Positions 1-12,404 are shown, counted from the stretch's first letter. The stretch is DNA of 64,000 bases from Pinus tabuliformis (GCA_031772625.1 CM062817.1:946800327-946864326), one strand, 5' to 3'. Notes: generated by a model not told the origin, from the letters alone. Made by a program: numbers and translations.

Positions 1-635
1 TTCTTGTAAGAGACCTCCAAAATTTGCAATTGCGGGATTTCAGAAAATTATGATTGTGATTAATGACGTGGCATGTGGGGACTGCCCATATAGTCTCTCC
101 TTTATGGCTTCTCCATAAGTATCCATAAGTTGGTCTATCCTTCCAAATGAACGTTTCATTTGTGTATTAGGGAAACTCATATAAATACAAGTTATAATAC
201 CTCACCTTAAGCATCGATCAATTGGGTATCAGGCACAGAGAACAATTAAAAAAAGGTTCACAACTCATGAACTTGATGAGACAAAGGAATTATAAGCTCA
301 AGAAGACACATATGATGAAGGTGGAGTAGAAGTCGAAGGCCAAGCAAAGAAGGAAACAAAAGACAGAGAAAGAGGACAATATTTTGACCTAATTCATCTT
401 AGAAGGTTCGAACTGGAAGTGAAGCCATAGCACAGACAACTTGTTGGAAAGCTACAAGGACAATATTTTGTAAAGAAGTCCTTGGAAGTAGTATAATACA
501 ATCAAACATTTATTTACAGAGTAAATCTACAAGTTCAGAGCCCTTGGGGTTTATGCCTCAGAATTGGAAGCATTGGTGTCCTTAGAGTTGGTGCTCCTAA
601 ATTCAAAGTTGATGCCTTGGTAAGATAGGGTCGGA
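1..635. other. Unassigned sequence at the left edge
   Basis: No coding sequence can be supported here. The stretch contains a TATA-like CATATAAATACA around 178-190 and short A-rich tracts. It follows on from the H repeat, but the match to the second H copy stops near 636, so this segment is either another insertion or a diverged part of the H LTR that runs off the window. Confidence 0.3.
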
Positions 636-1078
636 GAGCTGGACTTGTGAATGTTCTCATACATATGGTGGTCTTTGAGGTCTTCCCAAAATGTTTCCGT
701 AAATGAATCATTAACCTCTTGCCATTCTAGCTTGATGTCCTTATCCAAAAACTACGTGGTAATACATAGATCAGTAGACTTGAGGACACTCATTCAATTG
801 TTTCTCCAGTTGCACTTTCGTCAGTGTCCTTTGATCTTGCTCTCTTGGAGACCATTGATCTTGTACTACTAAGAGTCAGGTGAACACCTGAAATATATGG
901 AGAAAAAGTGACATGCATGCTAAGAGATCTGTCAGCGAAAACCAAAGAAAATTTAGGCAATGACATAACACGTACCTAGGGATTGATATGCAAATATTGC
1001 ATAATTTCGTCTGGGAGATTGGGTGACTGGATGCCAAAACCATGCAAAAGGAAGTCTGAGGTGTATGGGGGGCATGAC

Positions 1079-1160
1079 TGGCTACTGGAATTGTTTAATG
1101 CACAATTCAGGTTGACTTCTGACTATTGGAATTGCTTAATGTGCAATTTTAGTTGGCAAT
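1079..1160. repeat. Two 41-bp units with the dyad motif in H LTR
   Basis: Units begin TGGCTACTGG at 1079 and TGACTATTGG at 1120, each followed by an ATTG...CAAT motif. The other H copy has four units of the same period at 51031-51194. Confidence 0.7.
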
Positions 1161-2136
1161 GATTGTAGGCTCAGTGACTGCATTGTGAAACTTTCTAGGC
1201 CAACAATCACTGTCCCTTAGGATTGTGAAAAGTAGGCTTGGGAAATAACTTCTAGGAAGAAATGTTCATTTCTAGAGAGGAAGGCAGACACTTCCCTCTC
1301 AAGATTTCACAATTTTGTCTTGGTGAGGCATAGTCTACGTCGAGGCTGCCCAGACCCGCCGATGGGCAGCTAAATGCAAAGGTGACAGTGAATGTATGGT
1401 GATATAGAATGTAAGAAGAGGAAAATGATCATGCATGGGAAAAATGAATGAAAGACTCAGAAATGGAACAACATGCATGTGGGTGAAGCGAGTCACCGAA
1501 ACAACGATCGTTGATGCATACCAGTTTCATGCATGTGACATCAGTGAGATAGTAACGAAAACTAAAGCAGTGCTAGTACAAGCTAGTATGCATGTAAACT
1601 ATAGAAAGAATTCAAATAAATCAACAAAAAAACACTCACACCAATGAAAACACAAAAAGTGACAAAAATGATGAAAAAAACAAGTTGAGACCACTTACTC
1701 GTGAATAGTTGAGCTAGATGTGTCGAGGAGTCCTAGATGTGTTGTGGGATGTCAAAGCTCTAATATCGATGTGAAAGAATGAGCTTTGATGCGTAGAATA
1801 AATAAGTTTGAAGTCATGACACGCATGCAACAAATCTAGGAGAAAATGACACTTTGAGGAAATATTCCAAAACAATCTTTGCATGTAACCTATGGTTGCT
1901 AAAAATAGGTTCCTAAGTCAAGGGATGCTTTGTGCATGTTTCCTTTCTTCTAGGAAAATCAACCCATGCATGCATGTCAATTTTCATTGGTCCTAGGCGG
2001 AACTTGTCAACCCAATATCACATGCATGAGGTTGCTCAACTGCTGGGAGAAAATGCACATTTCAGGATGGGAGCTGGGCTGACTGCCCAAGAGATTTGCA
2101 TAATTTTTGGGTAGAGTAGTTGTTTTCTACCCAGGA

Positions 2137-2298
2137 TTGTGCAATTCATGGGCTGAGTAGCCTTGCTGGGAAGAATTGTGCAATTTTTTGGGTGAAGCTT
2201 GACTTGCATAATTGTGCAATGCTTAAGCCCAGCAGGTTGCCAGACTTAATTGCACAATTTCTAGAGGGAAGTTTGGTTTCCCTCTAGAATTGCACAAT
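2137..2298. promoter_or_regulatory. Phased array of five ATTGYRCAAT palindromes
   Basis: ATTGTGCAAT occurs at 2137, 2175 and 2211, and its reverse complement ATTGCACAAT at 2249 and 2289. The spacings are 38, 36, 38 and 40 bp. The matching stretch of the other H copy (52160-52322) keeps almost the same spacing with partly worn motifs. The regular spacing suggests a cluster of protein-binding sites in the LTR, but the function is inferred only from symmetry and spacing. Confidence 0.5.
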
Positions 2299-2783
2299 TT
2301 CCTAAAGGAGTTGCTCAGCCTGTAGCTAGGCCAAGTCCAGAGAAATAGCCTGTGAAGTAAATGTATCAAGCTCTGATAGACAAGCTGTCTTTCTGCAAGA
2401 AAATCTTTTAAGCTTGTGTACTTGATGAAACAAGACATGCTACTGTGAAAGGTTGGTGGGAAGGCTCCAAAACGAAGGTAAGGAAATATTTTTGAGGGTA
2501 GTTTTAGCCACTACAATATTTGGCGACACATTGGTAGAACTTCAACCCTCTGAATGGACCTTGTTCATGAAAAACAATTCTAACACCTCCGGAAGTATTC
2601 TTAACTTCTTAGTTCATCTTGGTTTCACACTAGCCTAATTGTAAGATGTATCATTTGCCAAACTCTTTGTTAATTGACACACATTCCAAGCCAAGGCAAT
2701 ACAATTGTTTCAATTGGGGTTGAAGGGTATATTGGTGAACAAGAAATATAATCGTCGGAGTCGTAATTTCATATCTAGTTTTG

Positions 2784-2903
2784 CTCCACTGCCAGCGGAC
2801 CTGGACTGTACCCTGACGGAGTCACGCAAGAACACAAGCATCTCTCCACTGCCAGTGAGCTTGGTCAATAACCCAACGGAGTTACTTGCATCACCTCTCT
2901 TTG
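2784..2903. repeat. 60-bp tandem duplication
   Basis: CTCCACTGCCAG begins at 2784 and again at 2844, and both units continue through a diverged CC(C)TGACGGAGT / CCCAACGGAGT segment. Two diverged copies with a period of 60. Confidence 0.7.
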
Positions 2904-3394
2904 CAGGAAGCCTTTCTCTTCTTTAACCTTATTCATTTTTCACTTTTTTGAAATTTTCACTTTTCATTTTTTTCATTTTTTTATTTTCACAACTGTGCAT
3001 ATCACTTATTCATTTCAGAGGCAGAAGAGGGAACTAGAATTATTGAGAGGATAAGAGATTTTTCCTTCATAGAAATAGTTTATTATATACCTTTGACGTA
3101 CTTGTTAATTTTTACCCCTCACCTTACTATACTTGACTGAGTTGACAAGGGTTAACCCAAAAACAACTGACTAGAGCAAGTGACACTAGTTAGCATGCAG
3201 GCATTATGTTTTCACGAAGGTTCACTTCGAACTATACGTATTTTCCTTCAACATATCATGGGCTAAAGGTAACAAGTTCATCATACAAAGGCCAAATGAC
3301 AAATAACCAAGTAGTGATATTAGTACAAGACCTCTTGTATTTTACTAGCTTGTTTCAAGAGTCATACATGGTTTCATGCAAAACTAACCTACGA

Positions 3395-3540
3395 ACAAAA
3401 CAAAAAACAAACAAAAAATCAAAGTGCAAGTAGAAGAAAAATCAAAAGCAAAGTGAGCAAGAAAAAAAGCAAGTAGACAAATAAACAAATAAAACAAGTA
3501 AGCAAACAAGCATGCAAGCAAACTAACTGAAAGAAAACAC
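3395..3540. repeat. Cryptic simple repeat, AAGC/AAAC rich
   Basis: Repeated short words such as AAGCAAGTAG, ACAAATAAAC and AAGCAAACAAGC fill this stretch without a strict period. It looks like slippage-derived simple sequence. Confidence 0.6.
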
Positions 3541-3594
3541 TACTCGTACTCCTAAGCTAACGGTGCATGGGCCTGATCATGTGAAGTGATATTT

Positions 3595-5452
3595 CTAATG
3601 CAGCCATCGGCACATTGGTTGACCCATGTTGGTGAAGGCTTGGTCTACAAGAAACCAAATTGTGTAGACTAGTAAGCAAGAAAGGTATAACAATGAAGAC
3701 AAACATACTTTGTGTTTAAAAGTGTCCACAAGACATAAATGAGTGCAAGTGCATGACAAGCAGTCCATAGAATTATCATGTTGTTTTGTGACACTACATG
3801 AAGTTTTGAGGCATACACACATTATTGACTGTGGCATGCAAGAAAATGAAAGAAACAAAGACAACTTGTGTTGCACATGCATTCTTGCAATGTAAGATTC
3901 CCCCAATGCATGAGTGATAGGATCGTGCAATTCGAGTGGAGGAAGCATGATCTGTGTGTGAGATTGATCTTCAATGCATACAAATGAGTGATGAGGAGCC
4001 TCAGCTTATTGAAATTTTTTTTGATAGGAAGTGAAACTAACCCCAAGAGAGCGAGGGACTGACATAACCATCATCTCAGGCTGAAGTGCCTCAATAGTCT
4101 TTGGTGTTTCGACTTCATCATCAGACAGATAATTATAAACTGGTGGCTTTAAAAAATCAACTGCGATAGAAACATGATCGTGATATAATATGGGAGTAAA
4201 TGGATCATGATAGCCACGATCAGTAAAATCAATTATTTCATCGACATCCTTATGATCTGACGAATCAAACAGAAGGATATATGAGAAGCAAACAAATTCA
4301 TCCTCTATGTTTCTAGAAAAGGTAGCTGAAAAATCAAGTGGATTTTCAATGAATAACTTATCCTCTCCATTATCAGATGAAGCATTGACATCTGATGTGT
4401 CCTCCTAGTGATCAACAATGGGTGCATCCATGGATGAAGATACACATACGAAATCATGGATGGCAGGTTCACCAAAGATGTTAGGAAAGAACGAAGGCTC
4501 AAACAGATGGGAGTCATCCTTCGCCAAGTGTTGATTCTCAAGCTCCCAATCATATTCTTCATGAATGATAGCACATTTTGGTTGTGAAACACCACCTAGC
4601 TTGATTTTCATTCACAAGAAGTGTAGAGTCTGGAATGGAAGAGCACAAGACAGTACCATCCGGAGGATTAGCCAAGTACGAAGACGACAGTTGTGGAAAA
4701 ACATGCATGTGACAACTTGATGAACTCACAATCAAATCTGTGTGAAAATTAAGAAAAGTGATGTTGGGAGAATGTGATAGCTGAACAGCTGTGCGAGCAT
4801 GTTCTCCCACATCACTTTGCTGTGGTGGAGCTATTTGATGAGGGGATGTCAGACAGTCAATTGTGATATTGAGGACAAATGTCTAAGATTGTGCAGCTCA
4901 AGCACTAAAGAATACTCAGCGAGGCTTGATTTCAAACTTCTTATTGGGATGAGAATATTTCTTAACGCAGTACTCTTATCAGTCCCAAAGATAGAAAATT
5001 TCATCCAGTTCTTCAGAGCTTCAAACTGCAAATCGCAGAAGCACTGCCAAAAATCCATAGTCGATTCACGCAGAGCTTCCCATTGTTGTAATAGTTTTTG
5101 GTCAAGATGGTTTAGATCAAAATGATAGAAAGTGTCTTCAAGTAGATCAGTGCACGCCGTCAGTTGGTAGGCTGTAGAGCCACCGATGTGGAGATTTACA
5201 AAGTTTGTATGCAAGCAACGAACTGAGATGTTCGTCAGAACATCCATCTTCCTTATGAAGCATGGAAAGAAAGTCATGTAAGAACTCAGGCCAGGCCACT
5301 TCACCTTCACCATCATACATGTAAGTGGACAAGATATCAAAGAACTCCCTCGTGATGGGGACATCTTTGTGATTTGAAAAACATCGCGGAGGTAGAAGAG
5401 TGTGAGAACCCATGATAGATATGAAAAGGTTCAAAATAGGATGATAGGACAC
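3595..5452 (-). pseudogene. H gag region (retrotransposon gag domain)
   Basis: Seen: the clearest part is 4849-5452 on the minus strand. It contains a gag-like core with SPHRWLYSLPTDGVHSLTDL, then LEDTFYHFDLNHLDQKLLQQ, then a STMDFWQCFCDLQFEA segment. Family knowledge: this W-x-x-SLP ... F...F ... L..F..L..E...DF..RF order is the plant gypsy gag core that forms the virus-like particle. The coding region begins just inside the primer-binding-like site at 5463-5483. Weaker coding-like stretches continue to about 3595 and include acidic segments. No protease, reverse transcriptase or integrase follows, so H would depend on another element for replication. Broken, with several breaks. Confidence 0.7.
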
Positions 5453-5462
5453 AACTTGTCAT

Positions 5463-5483
5463 CTGGCCCTCCTTCTAGCACCA
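5463..5483 (-). promoter_or_regulatory. H primer-binding-like site
   Basis: On the minus strand the sequence begins TGGTGCTAGAAGGAGGG. It lies three bases inside the LTR terminus ...CATCAACA at 5487, the expected spot for a tRNA primer site. I cannot name the tRNA. Confidence 0.55.
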
Positions 5484-6198
5484 GAATGTTGATGGTGCTT
5501 GACCCGCCAACATGTCAAGGGATCACCCTAGTAAGAAGTCCCAATTAGACCTTAGACTGTTTGGTGTAGGATTCCCAACAATGGGTCATATGGTAATGCC
5601 TTGACTGTGATTTCGCACAAAGGCAAGTAATATAATTATGTTGGTATCAAGGGTGTGACATATGTAGTGAGCCAAGGAAGGTGTATGAGAGGTTCTAACA
5701 CGCGGAGGTTGAGATGAGTGCACCCCTTGGAAACCTATCATAGCACGGAGTTAAGAAGGGAACACACGATAAAATTTGCATCACAACATTGAAGGAAAGT
5801 AAGCTAGCAATCCAAAGTGATGGTTAAATCAACAACACATTTAAAAAAGATTCATACATACATAAATAGAAATCTATACATGCATACATAAGAAAATAGA
5901 TACATATATCATTAATAGTAAACCAGATAGCATAGAATACAAAACAACATATGCATGAAATGTGTTGGCTCTTGTAATATTAAGAATTGTAAGTTCCAGT
6001 CATACAATACATCCATGTCCAGCCACTAGTTCCGACAGCGAAACATTACAACCAGAACTGCCTGATCCTCGAAAGTGATGTACTAGCTCTGCACAGTGGA
6101 GAAGCCAAGGCTCGTTACAATACTATCCAATCTCTTTCCAAGATAGTCTTATCAGAGCTTGGCTAACCAAAAGCCTATAAAATTAGTTTTGAGGGACT

Positions 6199-6205
6199 CT
6201 TTATA
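6199..6205 (-). promoter_or_regulatory. TATA-like box in H LTR
   Basis: The minus strand reads GCTATAAAGAGTCCC. It lies about 0.7 kb before the LTR 3' terminus at 5487, a sensible distance for an R-U5 region. Confidence 0.4.
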
Positions 6206-6410
6206 GCAAAGGGTGGGGTGACGCTTGACATTCTGCTTTGTGATAGTTCATCTACCCTCCTAACTCTTCATCTACTCTATAACTGTTACATACAACTATC
6301 GACACTTGAACTTACACTTGATAAGAAGTTAAATTACAATGCACATGTACCCATGTGATGCAAAATGACTTGAGAAAGCCATGCTAGAAACCACTATGAC
6401 TCAGACAACT

Positions 6411-9018
6411 ATTGGAAGATGAACTCTTCGACATCTTCATTGTGGTTGATAATAATGTACTGATGACAAAACTAGTAGTTTCTGATAGTGTCCATGTGAT
6501 CCAAGGTGACATCATTATGGAACTTGACTCTTTCCTCCATAGCATCCACGTACACTACTCAGGCTCCTCTGTCCAACTCATCTAAAAGCATGCACATCAT
6601 TTTCTTCAATGCAGATGGACCAAAAACATAGTTGTGCCTGATGTCTACACTGATGAGCAAGTATGGGCTGGTGGCAATGAACATCAACTCCTCAAAGTAC
6701 AAGTCAAGATCTAGTGTAACTTGTGCCTTTGTCTTCACCTAGGTTAGAGTCCCAATAGATGGGATTGCATGTGTGTGCACCACAACATCCATACTCTTGA
6801 ATACACATGCCTGGAAACCCTATATATTAGTGATGAGTTGCAGGAGTTCTTCATAGTTCTAGATCTGACTCTGGATATGTGCGTTCAGTCAACCGCTCTG
6901 GGATTCATCATATTATGCAAGTGAAGTGGGGCTCCCGTGTATCTTATCGTCCATGTTTAGATGTCATCAACAACAACATGCACGTTCACCAAGATATGTT
7001 CTCTTCTAACACATCATTTTTTCCATCCATTGAGATGGACAATTGCCTTGTCCATGGTAGCAAACTTGGAATACAATGCCTGCATGACTATGTCAAGGGA
7101 CAACACTTCATCTAGTATTTCCTTCTTTAGTTATACTCAGGAGAATACTGTAACCAACTCTCCTCCTTGCTTAGTCATCTGTAGTTCGTTAACCATTTTC
7201 TCATTCTTAGATATAAAAAAGAAAACACTTTTTCTAGTCACTTCGGCATACACTCTGGTAGCATCAGTCAAGGTTGTTGGATGTTTTCCCATGTCAGACA
7301 CGATCACTCGCTCCTCAACTTTTGTAGGAGATGTATGATCATCCAGAGTTGACACTCTCTGAGACTGCACAACTCTATGTTGAGACTCGTCGAATGAGAT
7401 GTTGTGCATCTCTCCTTCTGGCTGAATTCCAAGGATCTTAGTGCCTCCTTGGTTGCTTAAGACTTTCTCATCTTCTGGATGTGGTGAAGCAGTTAAGTCG
7501 ACCTCTTGGTGATGGCGCAGGAGGTCAATGTCTTGTTCAGATTCTTGGTGCTCCATATCTATATCAAATTGTTGGGTGTGTTCTTTATCTCACTAGTGAA
7601 GTATTTCTCCTGCGATGGTTCCACCTGTCTGCCTGAAGCCAACTATTCTGATGATTCCACTACCTATACAGGCACTGTTTCATCTACTTACACATGTTGT
7701 ACCGCTTGCCACACCTGTTAATACTGCACTTCCCTTTCCTGTTGGTGTTGCACCTCTCCCTTTTAGAGTTGCTCCTTCAACTCACTTAACTCCTTCTCTA
7801 TCTCCTCCATTCTCCCTTTCTCCCTCTGCCTTTTCATGGTTTGCTTATCGCAATGTTTCCTCTTACCGTCAATAGCCATAGCTACTTTCTCTACAAGTGG
7901 ATATGCTTGAAACTTGTAGATTTTCTCTTCCTCCATGTGATTGAAAATATTTTTCTTACCCTTGGCATGCACTGGTATGTTCACCTCTACTACTTGTAGT
8001 GCTCTCTAGGATGTTGCTTCATGTTGCTTTGCTAACCTCTCCATAGCGGAGCCGACCTATTCATTGGGTCTAGAGAAACTATAGCAATATCTCCATGGAT
8101 CCTCCTTTGCCCAATGAAATTCCCCATGGATCTAGTTGAACTGTACTTTTGTGCAATGATCTTTCACAAGACGGTGTGGCTCATGCCAATTGTAACTTCG
8201 GAGGTGGAATGGATAATTCTTCATCTGATCTGCTTCGACATCCATATTCTTGAAACTATGGATCTCATATAGCCCAATCACAATGGAAGAGTGGGCGAAG
8301 CTACCTTCTCCTTCTAGTGTAGTCCAGCTGTCAATCCTGCCAATATGTGATATGCTACTTCCTACAAGATGAGTATGTCCAAGGAAAACTTTGATAGAAC
8401 ATGTGGAGGCTTCTCTACACTGTGCATTCACATGAAGGTGTAGGATAGTCAGGCATACCAATGAGATATGTCTATCATTGCCTCTGTTGTCACCTTCGAC
8501 ATGTAGGGTGGATGTTGTTCTAATATCATCTTGTAAATTAGGGTGAGAATATGATTGGATAGTCATGTGATAACTCATTTGAAGTTTCATTAAGACAAAA
8601 CTTACAATAAGTGTTCAGGACAGTCTTCGTTGGTGACCATGCCCACTTTAAGCCTGGGAAATCCTATTGAGCACAAACTACATCCAAGATATAGGTGGAC
8701 ATGTAGCTTTCTTCTTGGATACCTTCAGGTGACTTTATATCCCTTCTTACCTATTCCTTTAGCTGATGAGATAATATGCTAGACCAGTTACATGGGTTTC
8801 CTTCTCTAGCTAGTTGGTCAAGCATGATCACACAACTTCGTGGGAAGGTTTCTGTGCTTCCTTGGCTATACAATCGACATGAAAAAATGACGAAGTATTG
8901 GTACCCCTTCCATAGTATCTTTGTCTTGTATATCTGGTTGGGTGTCATCCTTAATCTAGCCGACTCCTTTACCTAGTCCTTTAGAATGTCTCTGGAGTTG
9001 GCATTGTTGATGGGTAAG
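6411..9018 (-). pseudogene. LTR-borne coding stretch of H (part left of D)
   Basis: Several minus-strand open stretches lie in a row: 8751-8948, 8132-8590, 7763-7984, 7137-7556 and about 6430-6750. Recognisable segments include MTPNQIYKTKILWKGYQYFV, a lysine/glutamate-rich likely coiled coil with RQREKGRMEEIEKELSELKE (7763-7984) and FGPSALKKMMCMLLDELDRG. I recall similar unnamed proteins in plant repeats, but no enzymatic domain is visible and I assign no function. It continues on the other side of D at 50395-50810. Broken, with many breaks. Confidence 0.45.
9014..9018. repeat. Target-site duplication of D, left copy
   Basis: GTAAG stands directly before the D terminus TGATGAGCC; the identical GTAAG is at 50390-50394. 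Confidence 0.85.
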
Positions 9019-9831
9019 TGATGAGCCTAGGTATTGCAGCAAGAATGTTGTGACTCCCATGACTACCAGCTTTACTTATCAACTTGAGGTTTATACAAAC
9101 TTGGAGGTGACTATGCTATATGCATAAGTAGAAGTGAAGGTACTTCCTATTGTCATTGCTTATCCGGCAAGAGACACCACAGGTTTCAAGCCAGAATTCT
9201 ATAGGATCAGAAGAAGCTTGATTTTGATGGAAGGGGATTAAATCTATTCTAAGGGAGAGATACTCTACTGCAGAAATGAAGAAAACAACATGAAATCTTA
9301 AATCACACCATAACCTAATTAACCATGGAAATAGATAGACTAAGCAAAACTACTAAAAAACACTACTCTAATTCTAACTATCTAAGTTATAGAAGGAAAA
9401 GAGCATAAAATTATCCTAAAGTGAATGCAAAGGAAACTAAGCTAAGTTTGCACTTAAGTGGAAAAATGGTTGGAGATCAAAATTGGTTAAAGGAGGACAC
9501 GATGGAGAAACAATGCATAAGAACTGCTGGATTAGGCGGGTGAAAGGCAGTTGAACAACTGAGATCAGATCGCATGAGGGTACGTAGGTAGATGGAAAAA
9601 CAAGGTTAACTAACAGGATGGACGGCTGAGATTATATCATGCAGGTGGAGTCAGGAGATGGACAGATAGGATTAATCAGCAGATGGATGGTGGAGATTAG
9701 ATTGTGGGCAAAAGAAACATGTGGAAATGGTATCAAGTGATGTGACAGCCGTCCGATCAGGAGTCAAATTGATGGTGGAGATTGGAGCACTTAAAGGCAT
9801 GTGTAAAAATGAGGGAGTAGGTTTAGAGGGA

Positions 9832-10866
9832 TGTTATCAAGAAATCTAGTGTCTATGTAGAGCTGCTAGTACCACTAAGACTGGTAGCTATCTTAGAAAC
9901 AAACAAACTAAAACTACCTTCGTTTTCCTTTATGAGAAGTAGATAAGAGGGGAACAAAGGACACCAACCTCAATCTTGCACTTGGTTCCTTGCTTGATTC
10001 CTCTCCCTTCTGATAGATTATTTCCACTCACTTCCTCGTCTACCCAACTTCAAAGAGCACTTGTGGAATCAAAGCAGCATAATACTATCCAAGCACACAA
10101 ATCTACTATCACAAACAATATAGGACCATGTATATATTGACCACACAAATGCATATATCATTAATCATGCAAGAATGTGGAGGAAAACTTGAATAGATTT
10201 ATTAATATCAAGAATAGAAAAGAGGATTACAACCAATTGTTCTAACCTAGCGTCATCCTCTCAACAAGAATCCCTTCTTCACCTCATGAAAAGCTTAGAT
10301 CACCCAACACTATGATGTTACACCAAGAAACCAACAGAACTTCCTTACAAGATACAAAATTCTAGCCTCCTAGATCTCTGGGATGAGGGATCCATATATA
10401 GATTATTGCATGGAGGTGAGTCAGCTTCTCAGATTTGATTAGTGTCCTCTCTTTGAGAGTTCTTGATTCCACTTGGAGAATGATGATCTCTTACTCATCC
10501 CTAGACGAATTCAGAGAGGCAAGTGTCACAGGAGAAGTTTTTGGAAGATTCCATGATCATCCACCTCAAATACTGCCTCTGCCATTTGTCCACTCTTGCC
10601 CATCGCACCCCATAGAATGGCTTTTCAGTATGCATCACACATCCCATGTGCATTAGGTGGGATGCATCGCACTTGGACCATGGAGCAGGTGAGATGGCCT
10701 AGTTTTGACCAGTTCTGAGTAATTTTTCATGGAGAACTTCCGGGAGATGATGTAATCAGCTGACCTTGTTCTTTTAGGGGATGGAACAAAACTTTTAGGG
10801 ACTTAGGAGCCCTTCGTTTATGGACATATAAGATTGGGGTTACAGTGACCAAAAATGTCTATAACA
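9832..10866. mobile_element. Solo LTR K
   Basis: The block is absent from the other D LTR. It begins TGTTATC and ends ATAACA, so its termini are inverted (TGTTAT/ATAACA). It is flanked by a perfect 5-bp duplication AGGGA (9827-9831 and 10867-10871). A plus-strand TATA-like CATATATAGATT lies near 10393. Taking out the block and one AGGGA restores the match to 49398-49420. No internal region is present, so this is a solo LTR left by LTR-LTR recombination. Its family is unknown. Confidence 0.8.
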
Positions 10867-11489
10867 AGGGAGCTAAGCAGTATTTTTCGTGCCCTCAAAG
10901 CTGTAAGTAGTTTTCTCAAATTTCATGCAATTAGCCTCCTTGGTCAACATGTAGCATGGGGAAACCAACCATTTCGCGTGCCCTCAGGCTGATAACGATC
11001 AAACAGAAATCCACGTGATATCGCACAATAGCCGTTGGATCTGGCGAGGCAAATCAACGGTGGAGTTTGTCCAAGATGGTTGGGATTCAGGGTGCATGAA
11101 GTCAAATCCTAAAAGTGAATTTGGGCAGTGATTGTTCAGTTTTTCTCTATGAGGCGATCTACGGTTAAAAACCATTTGGATGTGGATTAACAACTTCCGC
11201 TCTACTTTTCATGATGAAGGAGAATGAAAGGGATGTGAGGGGGATCAAATGACAGGAAGAGAGCAAAGGAGAAACTAACCATTAAAGGAACATAATGATA
11301 TGAAATGAGCTTAGTGACTGTGTTAAACAACAAACACCCTGTGAAAGCAAACACCCTATGTTTTTGGGGTTGCTGCAGGGTTTGTTCCTCACGTCATGGT
11401 CATAGATGGAGGAGGTGAGGTTGAGACAACTGTGGAAAACCTTGTGGATCTTTCCTTTTCTACCATGCTTATTGAACAAAAGCATAAAT

Positions 11490-12075
11490 CAAGCAAACTA
11501 AAGCACAACTAATTTGTTCTACACTACTGTAATGGAAATGCAACTACTTAAAGAAATAAACAGAAAACTATGCTACTTAATAATACAATAAAGAGGAGCT
11601 TTGGCTACTAGGGTTGGGCCCTAACCCAAGAGCTTCAACCCTATGAGTTAACTCAGTGTCAGGTCAGAAAAAAACTCATCTTCATTATAAAGACAATGTA
11701 TTACATCAAGAACTGTTGGAGGTCTAGTTCTACAATCAAAAGTTTGAATTCTTGATAACTCTTGTTAACTAACTAATTGTGACTAACTAACTCCCAAAAC
11801 TAAGGTCCTAATCCTCTCTACTTATACAATTGAAGTCTCCAATGACTTCCTTCAAAAATTAGGGAGGCACAACTCCCAATTCAAATGGTAAACTCATCCT
11901 TTCCCTTTCACTAGCTTGGTTGCCTTCTAGTAGGGAGGCTTGGCTCCCAACTCAAGATGAGCTCATAATTTCACTTGCTTGGTTGCCTTCTAGTATACCA
12001 GATTTGGCTATTTGCACCTTTACTTGCTTCACTTCCTTCTAGTACACCTGATTTGATTATTTGTACTTTCAGTTG
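11490..12075. repeat. Extra block with decayed tandem units in D 3' LTR
   Basis: The other D LTR lacks this stretch. Within it, CTTGCTTGGTTGCCTTCTAG-like units recur about every 60 bp near 11915, 11975 and 12030, and an AGGGAGGC...CTCCCAA segment occurs twice. No terminal duplication was found, so gain here or loss in the other LTR cannot be told apart. Confidence 0.5.
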
Positions 12076-12404
12076 ATGGAGGGATATTCAAATGGAGGTG
12101 CAGTAAAGGAGGAGGATTTACCTCCTGTAATTCTTCTCCCTTGTCGCATTCGAGTTTGTACCAAGGTATTTACCATAGTTCCTTCCTTTTATCTTTTATC
12201 CTTGCATTTCCCTTGATTTTATCCTTTATTCCTGCATTACATGCATATTAAACCACAAAGCAAAATATCCAACTCTACTTATCTCATAAGAAAAATATAA
12301 TCAACAGTATGCAATAAGTTGTGAGAATAGTTGGTTTAACTAAGCTAGGAGGTGAATTAAGGTAAATTAAAGCCCATATAATTATTCAATGATGAGGCTT
12401 ATCA

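Larger units (their letters stand above)
636..2516 (-). repeat. H LTR, left copy (part)
   Basis: This stretch aligns along its length with 50600-52543 in the same orientation. Shared blocks include CTTGATGTCCTT, the RY-rich centre and the end ...GCTACAATA, after which the copies part. On the minus strand the end reads TGTAG, a plausible LTR start. The segment from about 855 down to 636 is the start of the same minus-strand coding stretch seen at 50810-50600, so coding sequence lies inside the repeat. Confidence 0.65.
2517..3590. other. Non-coding internal tail of H
   Basis: No coding sequence can be supported. The stretch lies downstream of gag in the minus orientation. It holds a 60-bp tandem duplication (2784-2903), a T-rich stretch (about 2935-2990) and an AAGC/AAAC-rich simple region (about 3395-3540). 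Confidence 0.5.
5487..9018 (-). repeat. H 5' LTR, promoter-side part (left of D)
   Basis: It starts TGTTGATGG on the plus strand (ends ...CATCAACA on the minus strand). About 5487-6410 is non-coding, with a minus-strand TATA-like TATAAAG at 6199-6205; 6411-9018 is worn minus-strand coding sequence. The right limit is the GTAAG target duplication where D entered. That 5487-6410 and the coding stretch belong to one LTR is an inference; 5487-6410 alone could be the LTR of a separate insertion. Confidence 0.45.
9019..12404 (-). repeat. D 3' LTR (contains solo LTR K)
   Basis: Plus-strand termini are TGATGAGCC and GGCTTATCA. It aligns with 48588-50389. It is longer (3386 versus 1802 bp) because it carries the 1035-bp solo LTR K and an extra block of about 0.6 kb near 11490-12075. 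Confidence 0.85.

Noticed and set aside
2517-2545. Plus-strand primer site (TTTGGCGACACATTGG) making 636-2516 a plus-strand 5' LTR
   Set aside because: The coding sequence in and beside H is on the minus strand and a better-placed minus-strand primer site lies at 5463-5483. Kept only as a possible coincidence.
4799-5125. Plus-strand open stretch of 108 codons
   Set aside because: Antisense shadow of the H gag core.
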